Positions 16,268 to 28,744 are shown, numbered from the stretch's first letter. The stretch is 64,000 bases of DNA from Acidovorax sp. RAC01 (GCF_001714725.1 NZ_CP016447.1:3777501-3841500); one strand, 5' to 3'. Made by a program: numbers and translations. The notes: generated by a model not told the origin, from the letters alone.

Positions 16268-17647
16268 TCAGTCAGCCGCGGCGGGCGGTGGCGCAGCCGC
16301 CACCCGCACCTGATTGCCGCCTTGTTTCTTGGACAGATACATGGCGTGGTCGGCGCGGCCGAGCAGACGGTGTTCGTCCGCGCCGTGGTCCGGGAAGAAC
16401 GCCACACCAATGCTGGGACGCATCGCGACACTGGTGCCCTCCAGGTCGAAGGGATGGCCGAAGGACGCCAGGATCTTTTGCGCTACCAGCGTGGCGTGCT
16501 CGCGCGCCTCGCCGTTGTCCAGCAGCACGACAAACTCGTCACCGCCCAGCCGCGCCACGGTGTCCGAGCCGCGCACGCATTCCAGCAGCCGCTGGGCTAC
16601 GCGCTGCAGCAGCAGGTCGCCCATGGCATGGCCAAGGCTGTCGTTCACGGACTTGAATCGGTCCAGATCAATGAAAAGCAGCGACAGCCGATGGCGCTCG
16701 CTCCGGGCGCGTGCCAGCGCCATCTTGAGGCGGTCCATGAAAAGCTGGCGGTTGGGCAAATGCGTAAGATGGTCGTAGCGCGCCAGATGCTCCAGATGCC
16801 CGAGCATCTGCGTGCGCTCCACGGCGGCAGCGACCTGGGTGGACACGAACTGCAGCAATTCCAGGTCGCGCTCGTCATATCGACTGGCGTTGTCCGTGCT
16901 GCGCAGCAGCAGCGCCCCCGTTGCACCCTGGGATGTGAGCAGGGGCACCCCCATCCAGCACTGCGGGCGAAGCGCGTGTGGGCCTGCCTCCGGGCGCTCT
17001 TGCGGCCGGGCGGCACTGTCTGCTGTGTCATCGTGCCGCAGCAGCGGCCGCCCCGAGTTCAGGATCTCATGGTGCAGCGCCAAGCGGGCTGCATCGAGCG
17101 CAGGGTCCCATGGTGCGGGCAGCGCCGGGTAGGGCACCGCCAGCCGCCCTGTTTCAGGGTCGCGCAGTGCCACCGAGAAGTCGGGGGCCGGGAGCAGCCC
17201 GCCAATGATTTCGTGGATGCGTGTACACAGTTCGGGAATGGTCTGTGCGCCATGGGCGGCCTCCGAAATGGCATGGACCGCCGCGTGAACGGATTCGGTG
17301 CGTTTTCGCTCGGTGATGTCGTGTGCCACCGCAAGGCGCACCTGTTGTTCTGGCAGCCATCGGGCCGTCCAGCGGATGTGGGCGATCTTGCCGTCCTTGC
17401 GCAGGTAGCGGTTTTCAAACTGCAGCTGCAGGTCGCCTTCGGTCACGCGCCGCGCCTGATCCTGGGTGGCGGCCCGGTCGTCCGGATGCACCATCTCCAG
17501 CATGCGCCGGCCAATGACTTCTGCGGGCGCATAACCAAAGATGCGTTCGAAGGCTGCACTCGCGAACACAATTTCGCTGTCGGCCCGGACCATGCACACT
17601 GCATCAAGCAGCAGGTCCACGACGTTCAAAGAGGATATGTCTTGCAT
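16268..17647 (-). CDS. PAS-GAF diguanylate cyclase
   Basis: Cytoplasmic diguanylate cyclase (2 GTP to c-di-GMP), 459 residues. PAS/PAC about 5-115, GAF-like domain about 120-280, GGDEF about 290-445. The active loop is intact (ARLGGDEFVVLL). An RxxD inhibitory site (RGSD) lies five residues before GGDEF, so product feedback inhibition is likely. Metal and base-contact segments FIDLDRFKSVNDSLGHAMGD are present. No membrane segment and no EAL domain. Both sensor domains lack an obvious ligand signature. It lies between CopD-like and the divergent CHASE gene. Confidence 0.93.
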   Translation of the reverse strand: MQDISSLNVVDLLLDAVCMVRADSEIVFASAAFERIFGYAPAEVIGRRMLEMVHPDDRAATQDQARRVTEGDLQLQFENRYLRKDGKIAHIRWTARWLPEQQVRLAVAHDITERKRTESVHAAVHAISEAAHGAQTIPELCTRIHEIIGGLLPAPDFSVALRDPETGRLAVPYPALPAPWDPALDAARLALHHEILNSGRPLLRHDDTADSAARPQERPEAGPHALRPQCWMGVPLLTSQGATGALLLRSTDNASRYDERDLELLQFVSTQVAAAVERTQMLGHLEHLARYDHLTHLPNRQLFMDRLKMALARARSERHRLSLLFIDLDRFKSVNDSLGHAMGDLLLQRVAQRLLECVRGSDTVARLGGDEFVVLLDNGEAREHATLVAQKILASFGHPFDLEGTSVAMRPSIGVAFFPDHGADEHRLLGRADHAMYLSKKQGGNQVRVAAAPPPAAAD

Positions 17648-18062
17648 GGGTCAGCCTGGATGCGAGGGATTCCCTGCGCGAATCACGCGCCAATTGAGCG
17701 CCGCGGCCCATCCCGATCCGCACCCTCTCCGACGCGCGAAGGTTGTGCAGGACATCCCGAGCTGAGCAGAAACAGCGCTTGATTTTGCGCCCTGTGTCCC
17801 CGCACGCCCTGACGCTTGCGCGCCAACAGGTCCCATGGCCGCAAGACTGTTGCGTGAGCGCAGCACTTTTGCGCCCAAACCACGTCTTCTCGCGCGCGGC
17901 GTCCCCCCGACGCGGCGACTCCTGTCGCAGGACAGGGCTTTTTGTACTTCTAATTTGATAGCAGTCAGAGCATTACCCGATTGCGTTCAACGGCATTTCT
18001 ATATACAACCTGACAGTAACCAAACGTTGTATGTCGTCACAGTTGTTTGCTGATACGCTGCG
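17648..18062. other. intergenic region between two divergent c-di-GMP genes
   Basis: No gene seen in 415 bp. The right half turns AT-rich and holds repeat copy 5 (17952-17993) and a 7-bp inverted repeat ATACAAC (18003-18009) / GTTGTAT (18026-18032) close to the downstream start. Promoters for both flanking genes must lie here; no clear -35/-10 pair was found. Confidence 0.6.
17952..17993 (+). repeat. AT-rich N16-spaced repeat, copy 5 (diverged)
   Basis: AATTTG lead, ATAGCAGT at 17958-17965, 16 nt, TGCGTTCAACGG at 17982-17993 (7 of 12 to the family end). Confidence 0.45.
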
Positions 18063-21000
18063 TTGCCTGTTGGCAGTTCGATCCTATTTCCAATCTCCAG
18101 CCAGCCCGGCTGGATGTGCTACCGAGGTTTTCCCCTGACGGCTCCTGACGTATCGCGCTTGCACGCCCCGCCTGCTTCTGGCCGCTGGCTGCACTGGTTC
18201 TCCGGTGCTGCCGTGGGTGCGCTCGGCCTGGTGTTCACGGCCTGGCTGGTGGTGCAGCAGGCCAGCTCGACGCGAGAGATCGGGCACGGCCGTTTTGTCC
18301 AGGAGGCGCGCTCTTTTGCCGAGGCCCTGGGCCAGCGGATAGCCGGCAACACCGAGGTGGTACTGGCCCTTCGCAGCCTGTTCACCGCCAATCCGATGCT
18401 TTCGCGCCTGGATTTCGAGCGTGTGGCCGGCGAGATGGATGTGGGCCAGCGGTATCCGGGCGTGCGCAGCCTCTCGTTCACCCGCTGGGTTCCCGCCGCC
18501 GACAAGGCTGCCTACGAGCAGCGCGTACGCAGCGACACCTCGCTCTCGCCGAAAGGGTTTCCGGACTTCGCCATCCATCCACCGGGCGAGCGCACGGAGT
18601 ACTTCGTGGCGGAATACATCTGGCCGCTGGAGAGCAACCTGTCCATCCTGGGCCTGGACATCAGCGCCCAGCCCACCAACCTGGCTGCCATGCACTACGC
18701 GCGCGACAGCGGTCGCACCGTGATGTCTGCGCCGTTTGATCTCATCCAGGAAGACGACCACCGGGCGGGCATCGTCATCCGCGTGCCCGTCTTCGACCCG
18801 ACAGCCGGCACCCCGGAGCGCCGGTTTCTCGGTGCTGCCGCGACCACCATTCGGGTTTACGACATGGTCAAGGGGATGGAGCGGCAGGGCATGCTCCAGG
18901 GCATCACCGTGGCTATATCCGACGTGGGCCCGGGCGACGGTGGCGGCGGCGGCGGTGAAGGCATCGAGCGCCCCATCGTGTCGGCTACGGGCTCGGCGAT
19001 GCCAGGTGCAGAGCCCTATGTGCGGCAGTTGTCCGTGCACGACCGCCGCTGGCGCCTCACGTTCCATCCCACCCAGTCTTTCCTGTCACGGCAAGAATCC
19101 CGGCTCCCCTGGCTGGCCGGCCTGGCGGGCACCTTGATCTCCTTGCTGCTGGCCACCACGGTGGGCTTGCTCGTACGGCAGCGCACGTCGGCGGTGGCCC
19201 GCGCGCAAGACGCCGAGGACGCTCGCCGCGAAAGCGAACAGCGCTTCCAGGCGCTGTTCAACCAGACGACCGTGGGCGTCGGGCAGGTGGACGCCAACGG
19301 CCGTTTCATCCGGGTCAACCAGTGCTATGCCCAGATCCTGGGGTACACGCCCGAGGAAATGCAGGGCATGCACTACCAGGCGCTGACCCATCCGGATGAC
19401 CTCGACACCAATGCGGAGCAACTGCACCGGATGAGGATGGGCGAAGTCCCCGAATGCCGGCTGGAAAAGCGTTACCTGCACCGCAACGGGCATGCCGTGT
19501 GGGTGGATTTGACCGCTACGCCGATGTGGATGCCGGGCTCGGCAGCCGGTCACCATATTGCCGTGGTTCAGGACATCACCTCGCGCAAGTTGATGGAGGC
19601 CAACCTTCGTGCCAACGAACGGCGCCTGCGCAGCGTGTTGCAGCGCCTGCCCATCGGGCTGTGCCTGATCCAGCCTGACGGCCACATCAGCTTTCGCAAC
19701 CAGAGCTATGTGCAGATCTGCGGCTACACCGAAGCCGAGGCGCCGACCGCAGGCCAGTGGTGGAAGCGCGCGTTTCCCGATGCGCTCGAGCGCCGTGCGG
19801 CACGGTCGCTGTGGCTGCACGCGGACCAGCAGGCCAAGGACGGGGAGGGTGTGGTCCCGGTCATGGAATACACCATCACCTGCGCCGACGGAACGCGCCG
19901 CCCTGTGGAAATCTCCGGAGTGCTGCTCGATGGCGGGCGCATCGTCACCTTGCAGGACCTCAGTCAGCGCAAGGCGGCCGAGGAAGAGATCAATTCGCTG
20001 GCGTACTACGATCCGCTGACCCGGCTGCCCAATCGCCGGCTGCTGATGGACCGGCTGCACCAGGCGCTGGCTGCAAGCGCCCGCCATCAGCGCAGCGGCG
20101 CCCTGCTGCTGCTCGACCTGGACAACTTCAAGACCCTCAACGAGACCCGCGGACACGAGCAGGGCGACAACCTTCTGCTGCAGGTGGCCGAGCGGCTGCG
20201 CGGCTGCGTGCATGAGGACGACACGGTCTCGCGCCAGGGTGGCGACGAGTTTGTGGTGGTGCTGGAAGACCTGGGCGACGATCCCCAGCAGGCAGCAGAC
20301 CGCACCGAAGAGGTGGGCCAGCGCATCCTCAAGACGCTGCGCCAGCCCTACCTGCTCGATGGCGAAACCCACCACAGTTCGCTCAGCATGGGCGCAGCCA
20401 TCTTCAGCGGCACCCAGGAAACAGCCGACGAGCTGCTCAAGCGCGCCGATCTGGCGCTCTACCAGGCCAAGGATGCGGGGCGCGACACCCTGCGCTTTTA
20501 TGACTCGAAAGTGCAGGCGACGGTGAGCGCCCGCGCGGCGATGGAGCTGGACATGCGCGCCGGCCTGGCCGAAGGGCAGTTCGAGCTTTACTACCAGCCG
20601 CAAATCGACCATGGTCGCATCACGGGTGCCGAGGCGCTTCTGCGCTGGCGGAATCCGCAGGGCGGGTTCATTTCTCCCACCGAGTTCATTCCGCTGGCCG
20701 AAGCCACGGGCCTCATCTTTCCGCTGGGGGAATGGGTTCTTCGGTCGGCCTGCCAGACCTTGTCGCGCTGGTCCCGGCAGCCGGCCTTTGCGCAGTTGAG
20801 CCTGGCCGTGAATGTGAGCCCGCGGCAGTTCCATCAAGCGGGCTTCGTGCCGCAGGTCCTGGCGGCGCTGGCGGGCTCGGGCAGCGACGGCCGACGCCTC
20901 AAGCTGGAGCTCACCGAGGGCCTGCTGCTGGCCGACGTGGAAGACACCATCGACAAGATGGGCCAGCTGCGGGCCTATGGCGTGGGTTTCTCGCTGGACG

Positions 21001-21317
21001 ACTTTGGCACGGGCTACTCGTCGCTCAGCTACCTCAAGCGCCTGCCGCTGGACCAGCTCAAGATCGACCAGAGCTTTGTGCGCGATGTGCTGACCGACCC
21101 CAATGACGCGGCCATTGCCCGCACCGTGGTGGCCCTGGGCACCAGCCTGGGCCTGCGCGTGATTGCCGAAGGGGTGGAAACCGAGGCGCAACGCGGGTTC
21201 CTGGAGCGCAACGACTGCCACGCCTGGCAGGGCTACCTGTTCAGCGCACCGGTGCCTGTGGCCGAATTCGAAGCCATGGTGCTGCGCACCAATGCCGAGG
21301 CGTCTGCGCGACGCTGA
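18063..21317 (+). CDS. CHASE-PAS-PAS-GGDEF-EAL membrane protein
   Basis: Dual-domain c-di-GMP protein of 1084 residues. Helix 1 (about 45-67), a periplasmic CHASE domain (about 85-290, with PGVRSLSFTRWVP), helix 2 (LAGLAGTLISLLLATTVGLL, about 355-375), PAS (about 390-510), PAS (about 520-645), GGDEF (about 655-815) and EAL (about 830-1075). Both active motifs look intact: GGDEF in SRQGGDEFVVVL, and EAL in GAEALLRW with DDFGTGYSSL and IAEGVET. The inhibitory RxxD reads HEDD. A six-glycine run lies near the end of CHASE. TTG 18063 is taken as the start; ATG 18111 is a shorter option, and neither has a good ribosome site. Confidence 0.9.
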   Translation: MPVGSSILFPISSQPGWMCYRGFPLTAPDVSRLHAPPASGRWLHWFSGAAVGALGLVFTAWLVVQQASSTREIGHGRFVQEARSFAEALGQRIAGNTEVVLALRSLFTANPMLSRLDFERVAGEMDVGQRYPGVRSLSFTRWVPAADKAAYEQRVRSDTSLSPKGFPDFAIHPPGERTEYFVAEYIWPLESNLSILGLDISAQPTNLAAMHYARDSGRTVMSAPFDLIQEDDHRAGIVIRVPVFDPTAGTPERRFLGAAATTIRVYDMVKGMERQGMLQGITVAISDVGPGDGGGGGGEGIERPIVSATGSAMPGAEPYVRQLSVHDRRWRLTFHPTQSFLSRQESRLPWLAGLAGTLISLLLATTVGLLVRQRTSAVARAQDAEDARRESEQRFQALFNQTTVGVGQVDANGRFIRVNQCYAQILGYTPEEMQGMHYQALTHPDDLDTNAEQLHRMRMGEVPECRLEKRYLHRNGHAVWVDLTATPMWMPGSAAGHHIAVVQDITSRKLMEANLRANERRLRSVLQRLPIGLCLIQPDGHISFRNQSYVQICGYTEAEAPTAGQWWKRAFPDALERRAARSLWLHADQQAKDGEGVVPVMEYTITCADGTRRPVEISGVLLDGGRIVTLQDLSQRKAAEEEINSLAYYDPLTRLPNRRLLMDRLHQALAASARHQRSGALLLLDLDNFKTLNETRGHEQGDNLLLQVAERLRGCVHEDDTVSRQGGDEFVVVLEDLGDDPQQAADRTEEVGQRILKTLRQPYLLDGETHHSSLSMGAAIFSGTQETADELLKRADLALYQAKDAGRDTLRFYDSKVQATVSARAAMELDMRAGLAEGQFELYYQPQIDHGRITGAEALLRWRNPQGGFISPTEFIPLAEATGLIFPLGEWVLRSACQTLSRWSRQPAFAQLSLAVNVSPRQFHQAGFVPQVLAALAGSGSDGRRLKLELTEGLLLADVEDTIDKMGQLRAYGVGFSLDDFGTGYSSLSYLKRLPLDQLKIDQSFVRDVLTDPNDAAIARTVVALGTSLGLRVIAEGVETEAQRGFLERNDCHAWQGYLFSAPVPVAEFEAMVLRTNAEASARR

Positions 21318-21643
21318 CCTCCGGCGTCTGCCGCTGGCCCCTCGGGCTCACGCCGAGCGCAGCCGCTGCAGGGGGCGCGTCTGCGGTATGCAGGACGTTC
21401 GGCCGACCAGGGCTGCAACGAAAATAATAGCGAAGAAGGTATATGCAGCAAGCGCTGGAGCCATTTTTATGCCTGGAACTCGCCCGCACGTCTGCAAACA
21501 CCCGAGCCCGGGCGGGTGAGTGCCGGTCCGCGCCGGGCGGGGCGTTATCATTCCCGCTTTGCCCTACAGGGCGCCCCCGCGGGGCGCTGCCCGGGGCTTG
21601 CCGGCAAACCGCCACCCCGCCTTTTTTGCCCAGCCACTGACCC
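21318..21643. other. intergenic region before smc
   Basis: No convincing gene in 326 bp. It holds repeat copy 6 (21421-21462) in an AT-rich island, and then a very GC-rich leader ahead of smc. A minus-strand ORF with one hydrophobic segment (21348-21464) coincides with the repeat and is not called. Confidence 0.6.
21421..21462 (+). repeat. AT-rich N16-spaced repeat, copy 6
   Basis: AAAATA lead, ATAGCGAA at 21427-21434, 16 nt, AGCGCTGGAGCC at 21451-21462 (9 of 12 to the family end). Confidence 0.6.
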
Positions 21644-24600
21644 GTGCGTCTTACCTCCATCAAGCTTTCCGGCTTCAAGTCGTTTGCCGAACCCACCAAT
21701 TTCATGCTGCCCGGGCAACTGGTCGGCGTGGTGGGGCCGAATGGCTGCGGCAAGTCGAACATCATGGATGCGGTGCGCTGGGTGCTGGGCGAGAGCAAGG
21801 CCAGCGAGCTGCGTGGCGAGTCCATGCAGGACGTCATCTTCAGCGGTACCACCACCCGCAAGCAGGCCAGCCGCGCCAGCGTGGAGCTGGTGTTTGACAA
21901 CTCCGACCACCGCGCCGGCGGCCAGTGGGGCCAGTACGGCGAAGTCGCGGTGCGCCGCGTGCTCACGCGCGACGGTACCAGCAGCTACTACCTGAACAAC
22001 CAGCCCGTGCGCCGCCGCGACGTGCAGGACGTGTTCCTGGGCACGGGCCTGGGGCCACGCGCCTACGCCATCATCGGCCAGGGCACCATCAGCCGCATCA
22101 TCGAAAGCCGCCCTGAGGAACTGCGCCTGTTCCTCGAAGAAGCCGCCGGAGTCTCGAAATACAAGGAGCGCCGCCGCGAAACCGAAAACCGCCTGTCGGA
22201 CACGCGCGAGAACCTCACGCGGGTCGAGGACATCCTGCGCGAACTCAACGCCAACCTCGAAAAGCTCGAAAAGCAGGCCGAAGTGGCGGCCCGCTACAAC
22301 ACCCTGCATTCCGACGCCACGCTCAAGCAGCACCAGCTGTGGTTTTTGAAGCGCGCCGACGCCGAGGTCGACCAGGCCAAGGTGCGCCTCGATGGGCTGC
22401 AGGCGGTGAACGACCTCGAATCACGCATGGCCGACCTGCGTGCGGTCGAGTCCGACCTCGAGACCATCCGCCAGGCGCACTACGCCGCGGGCGACAAGGT
22501 CAACCAGGCGCAGGGCAAGTTGTACGAGGCCACGGCCGAGGTGGGCAAGCTCGAAGCCGAGATCCGCTACGTGGTCGAAGGCCGCCAGCGCGTGGAGCAG
22601 CGCCTGGTGCAGCTGGCCGAGCAGATCGCGCAGTGGCAGGCCCGCAAGGAAGAGGCCGACATCGAGCTGGAAAACCTGGCCGGTGCGGGGGTCGACGCCG
22701 AAGAGCGCGCCGAAATGCTGGCCGCCCAGGTCGAAGAACAGGCCATGCAGCTGCCCGACCTGGAAGACGCCCTGCGCGCCGCGCAAAGCCGCACCGCCGA
22801 GCAGCGCGGCAGCGTGGTGCAGGTGCAGCAGCAGATTGGCGTGCTGGCCGCCGAGCAGCGCAGTATCGACGAGCAAAGCCGCCAGCTGGACGCCCGCTTT
22901 GAGCGCCTGCGCACCGACCGCGATGCACTGGCCGCACCCGATGAATCGCGCCTGAATAATCTTCGCGAACAGCTGGAAGAGGCGCAGGAGATTGCCGAAA
23001 CCACCGAAGCCCGCCTGCACGAGCTGCAGGAGTCCGTGCCCCAGCTGGATGACGACCGCCGCACGCGCCAGCAGGCCGTCAACACCGAAAGCGCCCGCCA
23101 GGCCGAGCTGTCGGCCCGCATGGAGGCGCTGAAAGCGCTGCAGGAAAAGGTCAAGACCGACGGCAAGCTGCGCCCCTGGCTGGCCAAGCACGGCCTGGAC
23201 GGGCTGCAGGGCCTGTGGAGCCGCATCCACATCGAGCCCGGCTGGGAAAACGCGCTGGAAGCCGCCCTGCGCGAGCGCTTGGCCGCGCTGGAAGTAGGGC
23301 GCCTCGATATGGTGCGCGGCTTCCTGGGCTCGGGCGGCAACGACGCGCCACCCGCGCGCCTGGCCTTCTATAGCGCGCCAGCAGCGGGCCAGCCGGAGGC
23401 CTCGTCACCCCACGCCCGGCTGTCCGATCTGCTGCGCCTGAACGACGCCGGCCTGCGCGCCGTGCTGACCGACTGGCTGCAGGGCTGCTTCACTGCGCCC
23501 ACGCTGGATGAAGCCCTGGCCCGCCGCTCCAGCCTGCAGCCGGGCGAAACGGTCTACGTGCCCACCGGCCATTCGGTCAGCGCGCACAGCGTGAGCTTTT
23601 ATGCACAGGACTCGGAGCAGTCGGGCATGCTGGCCCGCGCGCAGGAAATCGAGCACCTCGAAAAGGAGCTGCGCGCCCAGGCCCTGATTGCCGAGGAATC
23701 GCGCAGCGCCCTTGTGCGCGCCGAGGCGGCCTATGCCGACGCATCCCAGCGCCTGGTGGCGGCCCGCCGCGAAGCCACCGAAACACAAAGCCGCGCCCAC
23801 GAGCTGCAGGTCGAGACCCTGCGCCTGACGCAGCTGGCCGAGCAGACCCGTGCGCGCAGTGCCCAGATCGACGGCGACCTGGCCGAGGTAGAGGCCCAGC
23901 TGGCCGACCTGCAGGAGCGCCGCGTCGCTGCCGAGGCCCGGTTTGAAGAGCTGGACATGCAGCTGGCCGACAGCCAGGAGCGCGAGGCCCAGCTGGGCGA
24001 CAAGGTGATCGAGGCCGAACGCAAGCTGGCCGCCTGCCGCGAGCAGCAGCGCACGCTGGAACGCCAGGCGCAGGAGGCCACGTTCTCGCAGCGCAGCCTG
24101 GAGGCGCGCCGCGGCGAGCTGAGCCGCTCCATCGAAACCGCCAACCAGCAGGCCAAGGCCCTGGCCGACGAAGAGCAGCGTGCCCGCGATGAACTCGCCC
24201 GCCTGTCCGACGCCGCCGCGCAGGGTGGGCTGCAGGCCGCACTGGACATGAAGATGGAGCGCGAAAAAGCGCTCGGGGCCCAGCGCAGCGAATACGACGA
24301 CCTGACCACCAAGCTGCGCGCCAGCGACGAGCGCCGCATGCAGCTCGAGCGCGCGCTCGACCCGCTGCGCGCCCGCATCACCGAATTCCAGCTCAAGGAG
24401 CAGGCCGCGCGCCTGGGCCTGGAGCAATACACCACGCTGCTGGCCGACAACCAGGCCGATCTGGAGGCGGTGGCGAAGTCCATTGCCGATGGCAACGTGC
24501 GCATGACTGGCCTGCAGGGCGAGATCGACCGCCTGCACCGCGAGATTGCGGCGCTGGGCGCCGTCAACCTGGCCGCGCTCGATGAATTGAAGCTCGCCAG

Positions 24601-25168
24601 CGAGCGCAAGGTCTTCCTCGACGCACAGACGGCCGACCTGACCGAGGCCATGAACACGCTGGAAGACGCGATCCGCAAGATCGATGGCGAAACGCGCCAG
24701 TTGCTGTCCGGCACGTTCGACACCGTCAACGGCCACTTTGGCCGCATGTTCCCGGAGCTGTTTGGCGGCGGGCAGGCCAAGCTCATCATCACCGGCGACG
24801 AAATCCTGGATTCCGGCGTGCAGGTGATGGCGCAGCCGCCGGGCAAGAAGAACCAGACCATCCACCTGCTGTCCGGCGGCGAAAAGGCGCTCACGGCCAT
24901 CGCGCTGGTGTTTGCCATCTTCCAGCTCAACCCCGCGCCGTTCTGCCTGCTCGACGAGGTGGACGCGCCGCTGGATGACGCCAACACCGAACGTTATGCC
25001 AAGCTGGTGACCAGCATGAGCAAGGGCACGCAGTTCCTGTTCATCAGCCACAACAAGATCGCCATGGAAATGGCCGAGCAGCTGATCGGCGTGACCATGC
25101 AGGAGCAGGGCGTCTCGCGCATCGTGGCGGTGGACATGGAGTCTGCCTTGTCGATGGCCGACGTATGA
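21644..25168 (+). CDS. smc: chromosome partition protein SMC
   Basis: Condensin ATPase that organises and helps segregate the chromosome. 1174 residues, the usual length. N-terminal head with Walker A GPNGCGKSN (residue about 32), long coiled coil to about 500, hinge (about 510-660), return coiled coil, and C-terminal head with signature LSGGEKALTAIALVFA and Walker B FCLLDEVDAPLDD. The start is GTG 21644, giving MRLTSIKLSGFKSF as in homologues. The following genes zipA and ligA are in the order usual for Burkholderiales. ScpA/ScpB partners are not in the window. Confidence 0.97.
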   Translation: MRLTSIKLSGFKSFAEPTNFMLPGQLVGVVGPNGCGKSNIMDAVRWVLGESKASELRGESMQDVIFSGTTTRKQASRASVELVFDNSDHRAGGQWGQYGEVAVRRVLTRDGTSSYYLNNQPVRRRDVQDVFLGTGLGPRAYAIIGQGTISRIIESRPEELRLFLEEAAGVSKYKERRRETENRLSDTRENLTRVEDILRELNANLEKLEKQAEVAARYNTLHSDATLKQHQLWFLKRADAEVDQAKVRLDGLQAVNDLESRMADLRAVESDLETIRQAHYAAGDKVNQAQGKLYEATAEVGKLEAEIRYVVEGRQRVEQRLVQLAEQIAQWQARKEEADIELENLAGAGVDAEERAEMLAAQVEEQAMQLPDLEDALRAAQSRTAEQRGSVVQVQQQIGVLAAEQRSIDEQSRQLDARFERLRTDRDALAAPDESRLNNLREQLEEAQEIAETTEARLHELQESVPQLDDDRRTRQQAVNTESARQAELSARMEALKALQEKVKTDGKLRPWLAKHGLDGLQGLWSRIHIEPGWENALEAALRERLAALEVGRLDMVRGFLGSGGNDAPPARLAFYSAPAAGQPEASSPHARLSDLLRLNDAGLRAVLTDWLQGCFTAPTLDEALARRSSLQPGETVYVPTGHSVSAHSVSFYAQDSEQSGMLARAQEIEHLEKELRAQALIAEESRSALVRAEAAYADASQRLVAARREATETQSRAHELQVETLRLTQLAEQTRARSAQIDGDLAEVEAQLADLQERRVAAEARFEELDMQLADSQEREAQLGDKVIEAERKLAACREQQRTLERQAQEATFSQRSLEARRGELSRSIETANQQAKALADEEQRARDELARLSDAAAQGGLQAALDMKMEREKALGAQRSEYDDLTTKLRASDERRMQLERALDPLRARITEFQLKEQAARLGLEQYTTLLADNQADLEAVAKSIADGNVRMTGLQGEIDRLHREIAALGAVNLAALDELKLASERKVFLDAQTADLTEAMNTLEDAIRKIDGETRQLLSGTFDTVNGHFGRMFPELFGGGQAKLIITGDEILDSGVQVMAQPPGKKNQTIHLLSGGEKALTAIALVFAIFQLNPAPFCLLDEVDAPLDDANTERYAKLVTSMSKGTQFLFISHNKIAMEMAEQLIGVTMQEQGVSRIVAVDMESALSMADV

Positions 25169-25265
25169 ATACCCACCTGAGTCGCTTCGCGCCTCGGCAC
25201 CGCCGCCAGAGTCGGCGGCTCTTCGGGCACGTCCAAGCCTGCGTCGGCAGGCTTGGAGCCGCGGC

Positions 25266-25322
25266 CCTCAGCCCCCAAGGGGGACGACGCCCTTGCTGCG
25301 GGACGGCCCTTGCGCGGCGTCA
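25266..25322 (+). repeat. C/G-block dispersed repeat, copy 2
   Basis: GCCCCCAAGGGGGACGACG followed by CTTGCTGCGGGACGG and CCCTTGCGCGGCGTC. It matches the right half of copy 3 nearly base for base. Located between smc and zipA. Confidence 0.7.
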
Positions 25323-25375
25323 CGCGCATGGGGCGTGCTCGTGCGACGCGCCGCGACTAGACCTAAATTTTTGAT

Positions 25376-26506
25376 ATGAGCACCTTGCAACTGAGCCTGG
25401 CCATCATCGGCGGCCTTGTGCTGGCCCTGATCGTGGCCTACAACACCTGGACCACGCGGCGCAACGCGCCCAAGCGGGCGCTGCCGCCTGACCCGGAGCT
25501 GGACCGCACGGGCGAGCCTGCGTTGCGCCAGGAGCCGGGTTTCGATACGGGCCTGACCACCGGCACGCCGCTCACGCCCGAGGAGTTCCAGGAGCTGGAC
25601 CGCGGGCGCGAGCCCACGGCCGCCCATGTGGTGGACCCTACCGAGGCACTGCAGATGCCCGTGCCCGCGTTTTCGCTGGAGCGCCGCCCGGGGCTGGACC
25701 CGCTGATTGACGTGATCGCGCCGCTGCAGGCAGAGCATCTGGTGTCGGGCGACGCGGCCCTGGCCGCGCTACCCCCCACGCGCCGCGCGGGCAGCAAGCC
25801 CTTTGCCATCGAAGGCCTGAACGAGGCCACGCAGCAGTGGGAAACCCCCGCGCCCGGCCAGCGTTACCAGAGTTTCCAGGCGGGAGTGCAGCTGGCCAAC
25901 CGCATGGGCGCGCTCAACGAAATCGAATACTCCGAATTCGTGATGAAGGCGCAGGCCTTTGCCGACGCCATCAACGCCGCCCCCGATTTCCCCGACATGC
26001 TGCAGGAAGTGGCTCGCGCGCGCGAGCTGGACCAGTTTGCCGGCGACCACGATGCCCAGCTGGCCTTCATGCTGCGCGCCCGCCAGGCCGCGTGGAGCCC
26101 CGGCTACGTGCAGCAAAACGCCGCCCGCCTGGGCTTCGTGGCGGGCGCCATGCCCGGCCGCTTGGTGCTGCCCGCCAGCGCCCAGGGCCTGCCGCCCATC
26201 CTCACGCTGGCCTACGACACGCAGGCCGCGCTGGCCGACGATCTGGATCAGTCCGCCATCCGCGACGTGACCCTGAGCCTGGATGTACCGCAGGTGAACC
26301 GTGCCGAACAGCCCTTTGCCCGCCTGCGCGAGATCGCGGTGGCGTTGTGCCAGGGCATGGACGGCGTGCTGTGCGACCAGAACGGCCACCCGCTGCCCGC
26401 CATGGCCATGGACCCGATCGCCACCGACCTGGAGCTGCTGTACGACCAGCTCGACGGGCGGGAGCTGTCGGCGGGGTCGGTGCTGGCGCGGCGGCTTTTT
26501 AGTTGA
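25376..26506 (+). CDS. zipA: cell division protein ZipA
   Basis: Bitopic membrane protein that ties FtsZ to the inner membrane. 376 residues: one N-terminal anchor (LQLSLAIIGGLVLALIVAYN, residues 4-23), a charged Pro-rich linker to about 120, then the ZipA C-terminal FtsZ-binding fold (about 150-370, including LEFEVA-like and GMDGVLCDQNGHPL segments). Sequence is divergent from the enterobacterial form, as usual in betaproteobacteria. Between smc and ligA, which supports the call. The C/G-block repeat on each side may separate transcription from its neighbours. Confidence 0.88.
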   Translation: MSTLQLSLAIIGGLVLALIVAYNTWTTRRNAPKRALPPDPELDRTGEPALRQEPGFDTGLTTGTPLTPEEFQELDRGREPTAAHVVDPTEALQMPVPAFSLERRPGLDPLIDVIAPLQAEHLVSGDAALAALPPTRRAGSKPFAIEGLNEATQQWETPAPGQRYQSFQAGVQLANRMGALNEIEYSEFVMKAQAFADAINAAPDFPDMLQEVARARELDQFAGDHDAQLAFMLRARQAAWSPGYVQQNAARLGFVAGAMPGRLVLPASAQGLPPILTLAYDTQAALADDLDQSAIRDVTLSLDVPQVNRAEQPFARLREIAVALCQGMDGVLCDQNGHPLPAMAMDPIATDLELLYDQLDGRELSAGSVLARRLFS

Positions 26507-26516
26507 GCATGAAGCA

Positions 26517-28744
<2,228 letters not shown>

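Noticed and set aside
19086..21221. 711-codon minus-strand frame opposite the CHASE-GGDEF-EAL gene
   Set aside because: Shadow frame; no recognisable motif, and the plus strand has full domain sets.
21348..21464. 38-residue minus-strand ORF with one hydrophobic segment
   Set aside because: The hydrophobic codons are the AT-rich repeat copy 6 read backwards; no clear ribosome site.
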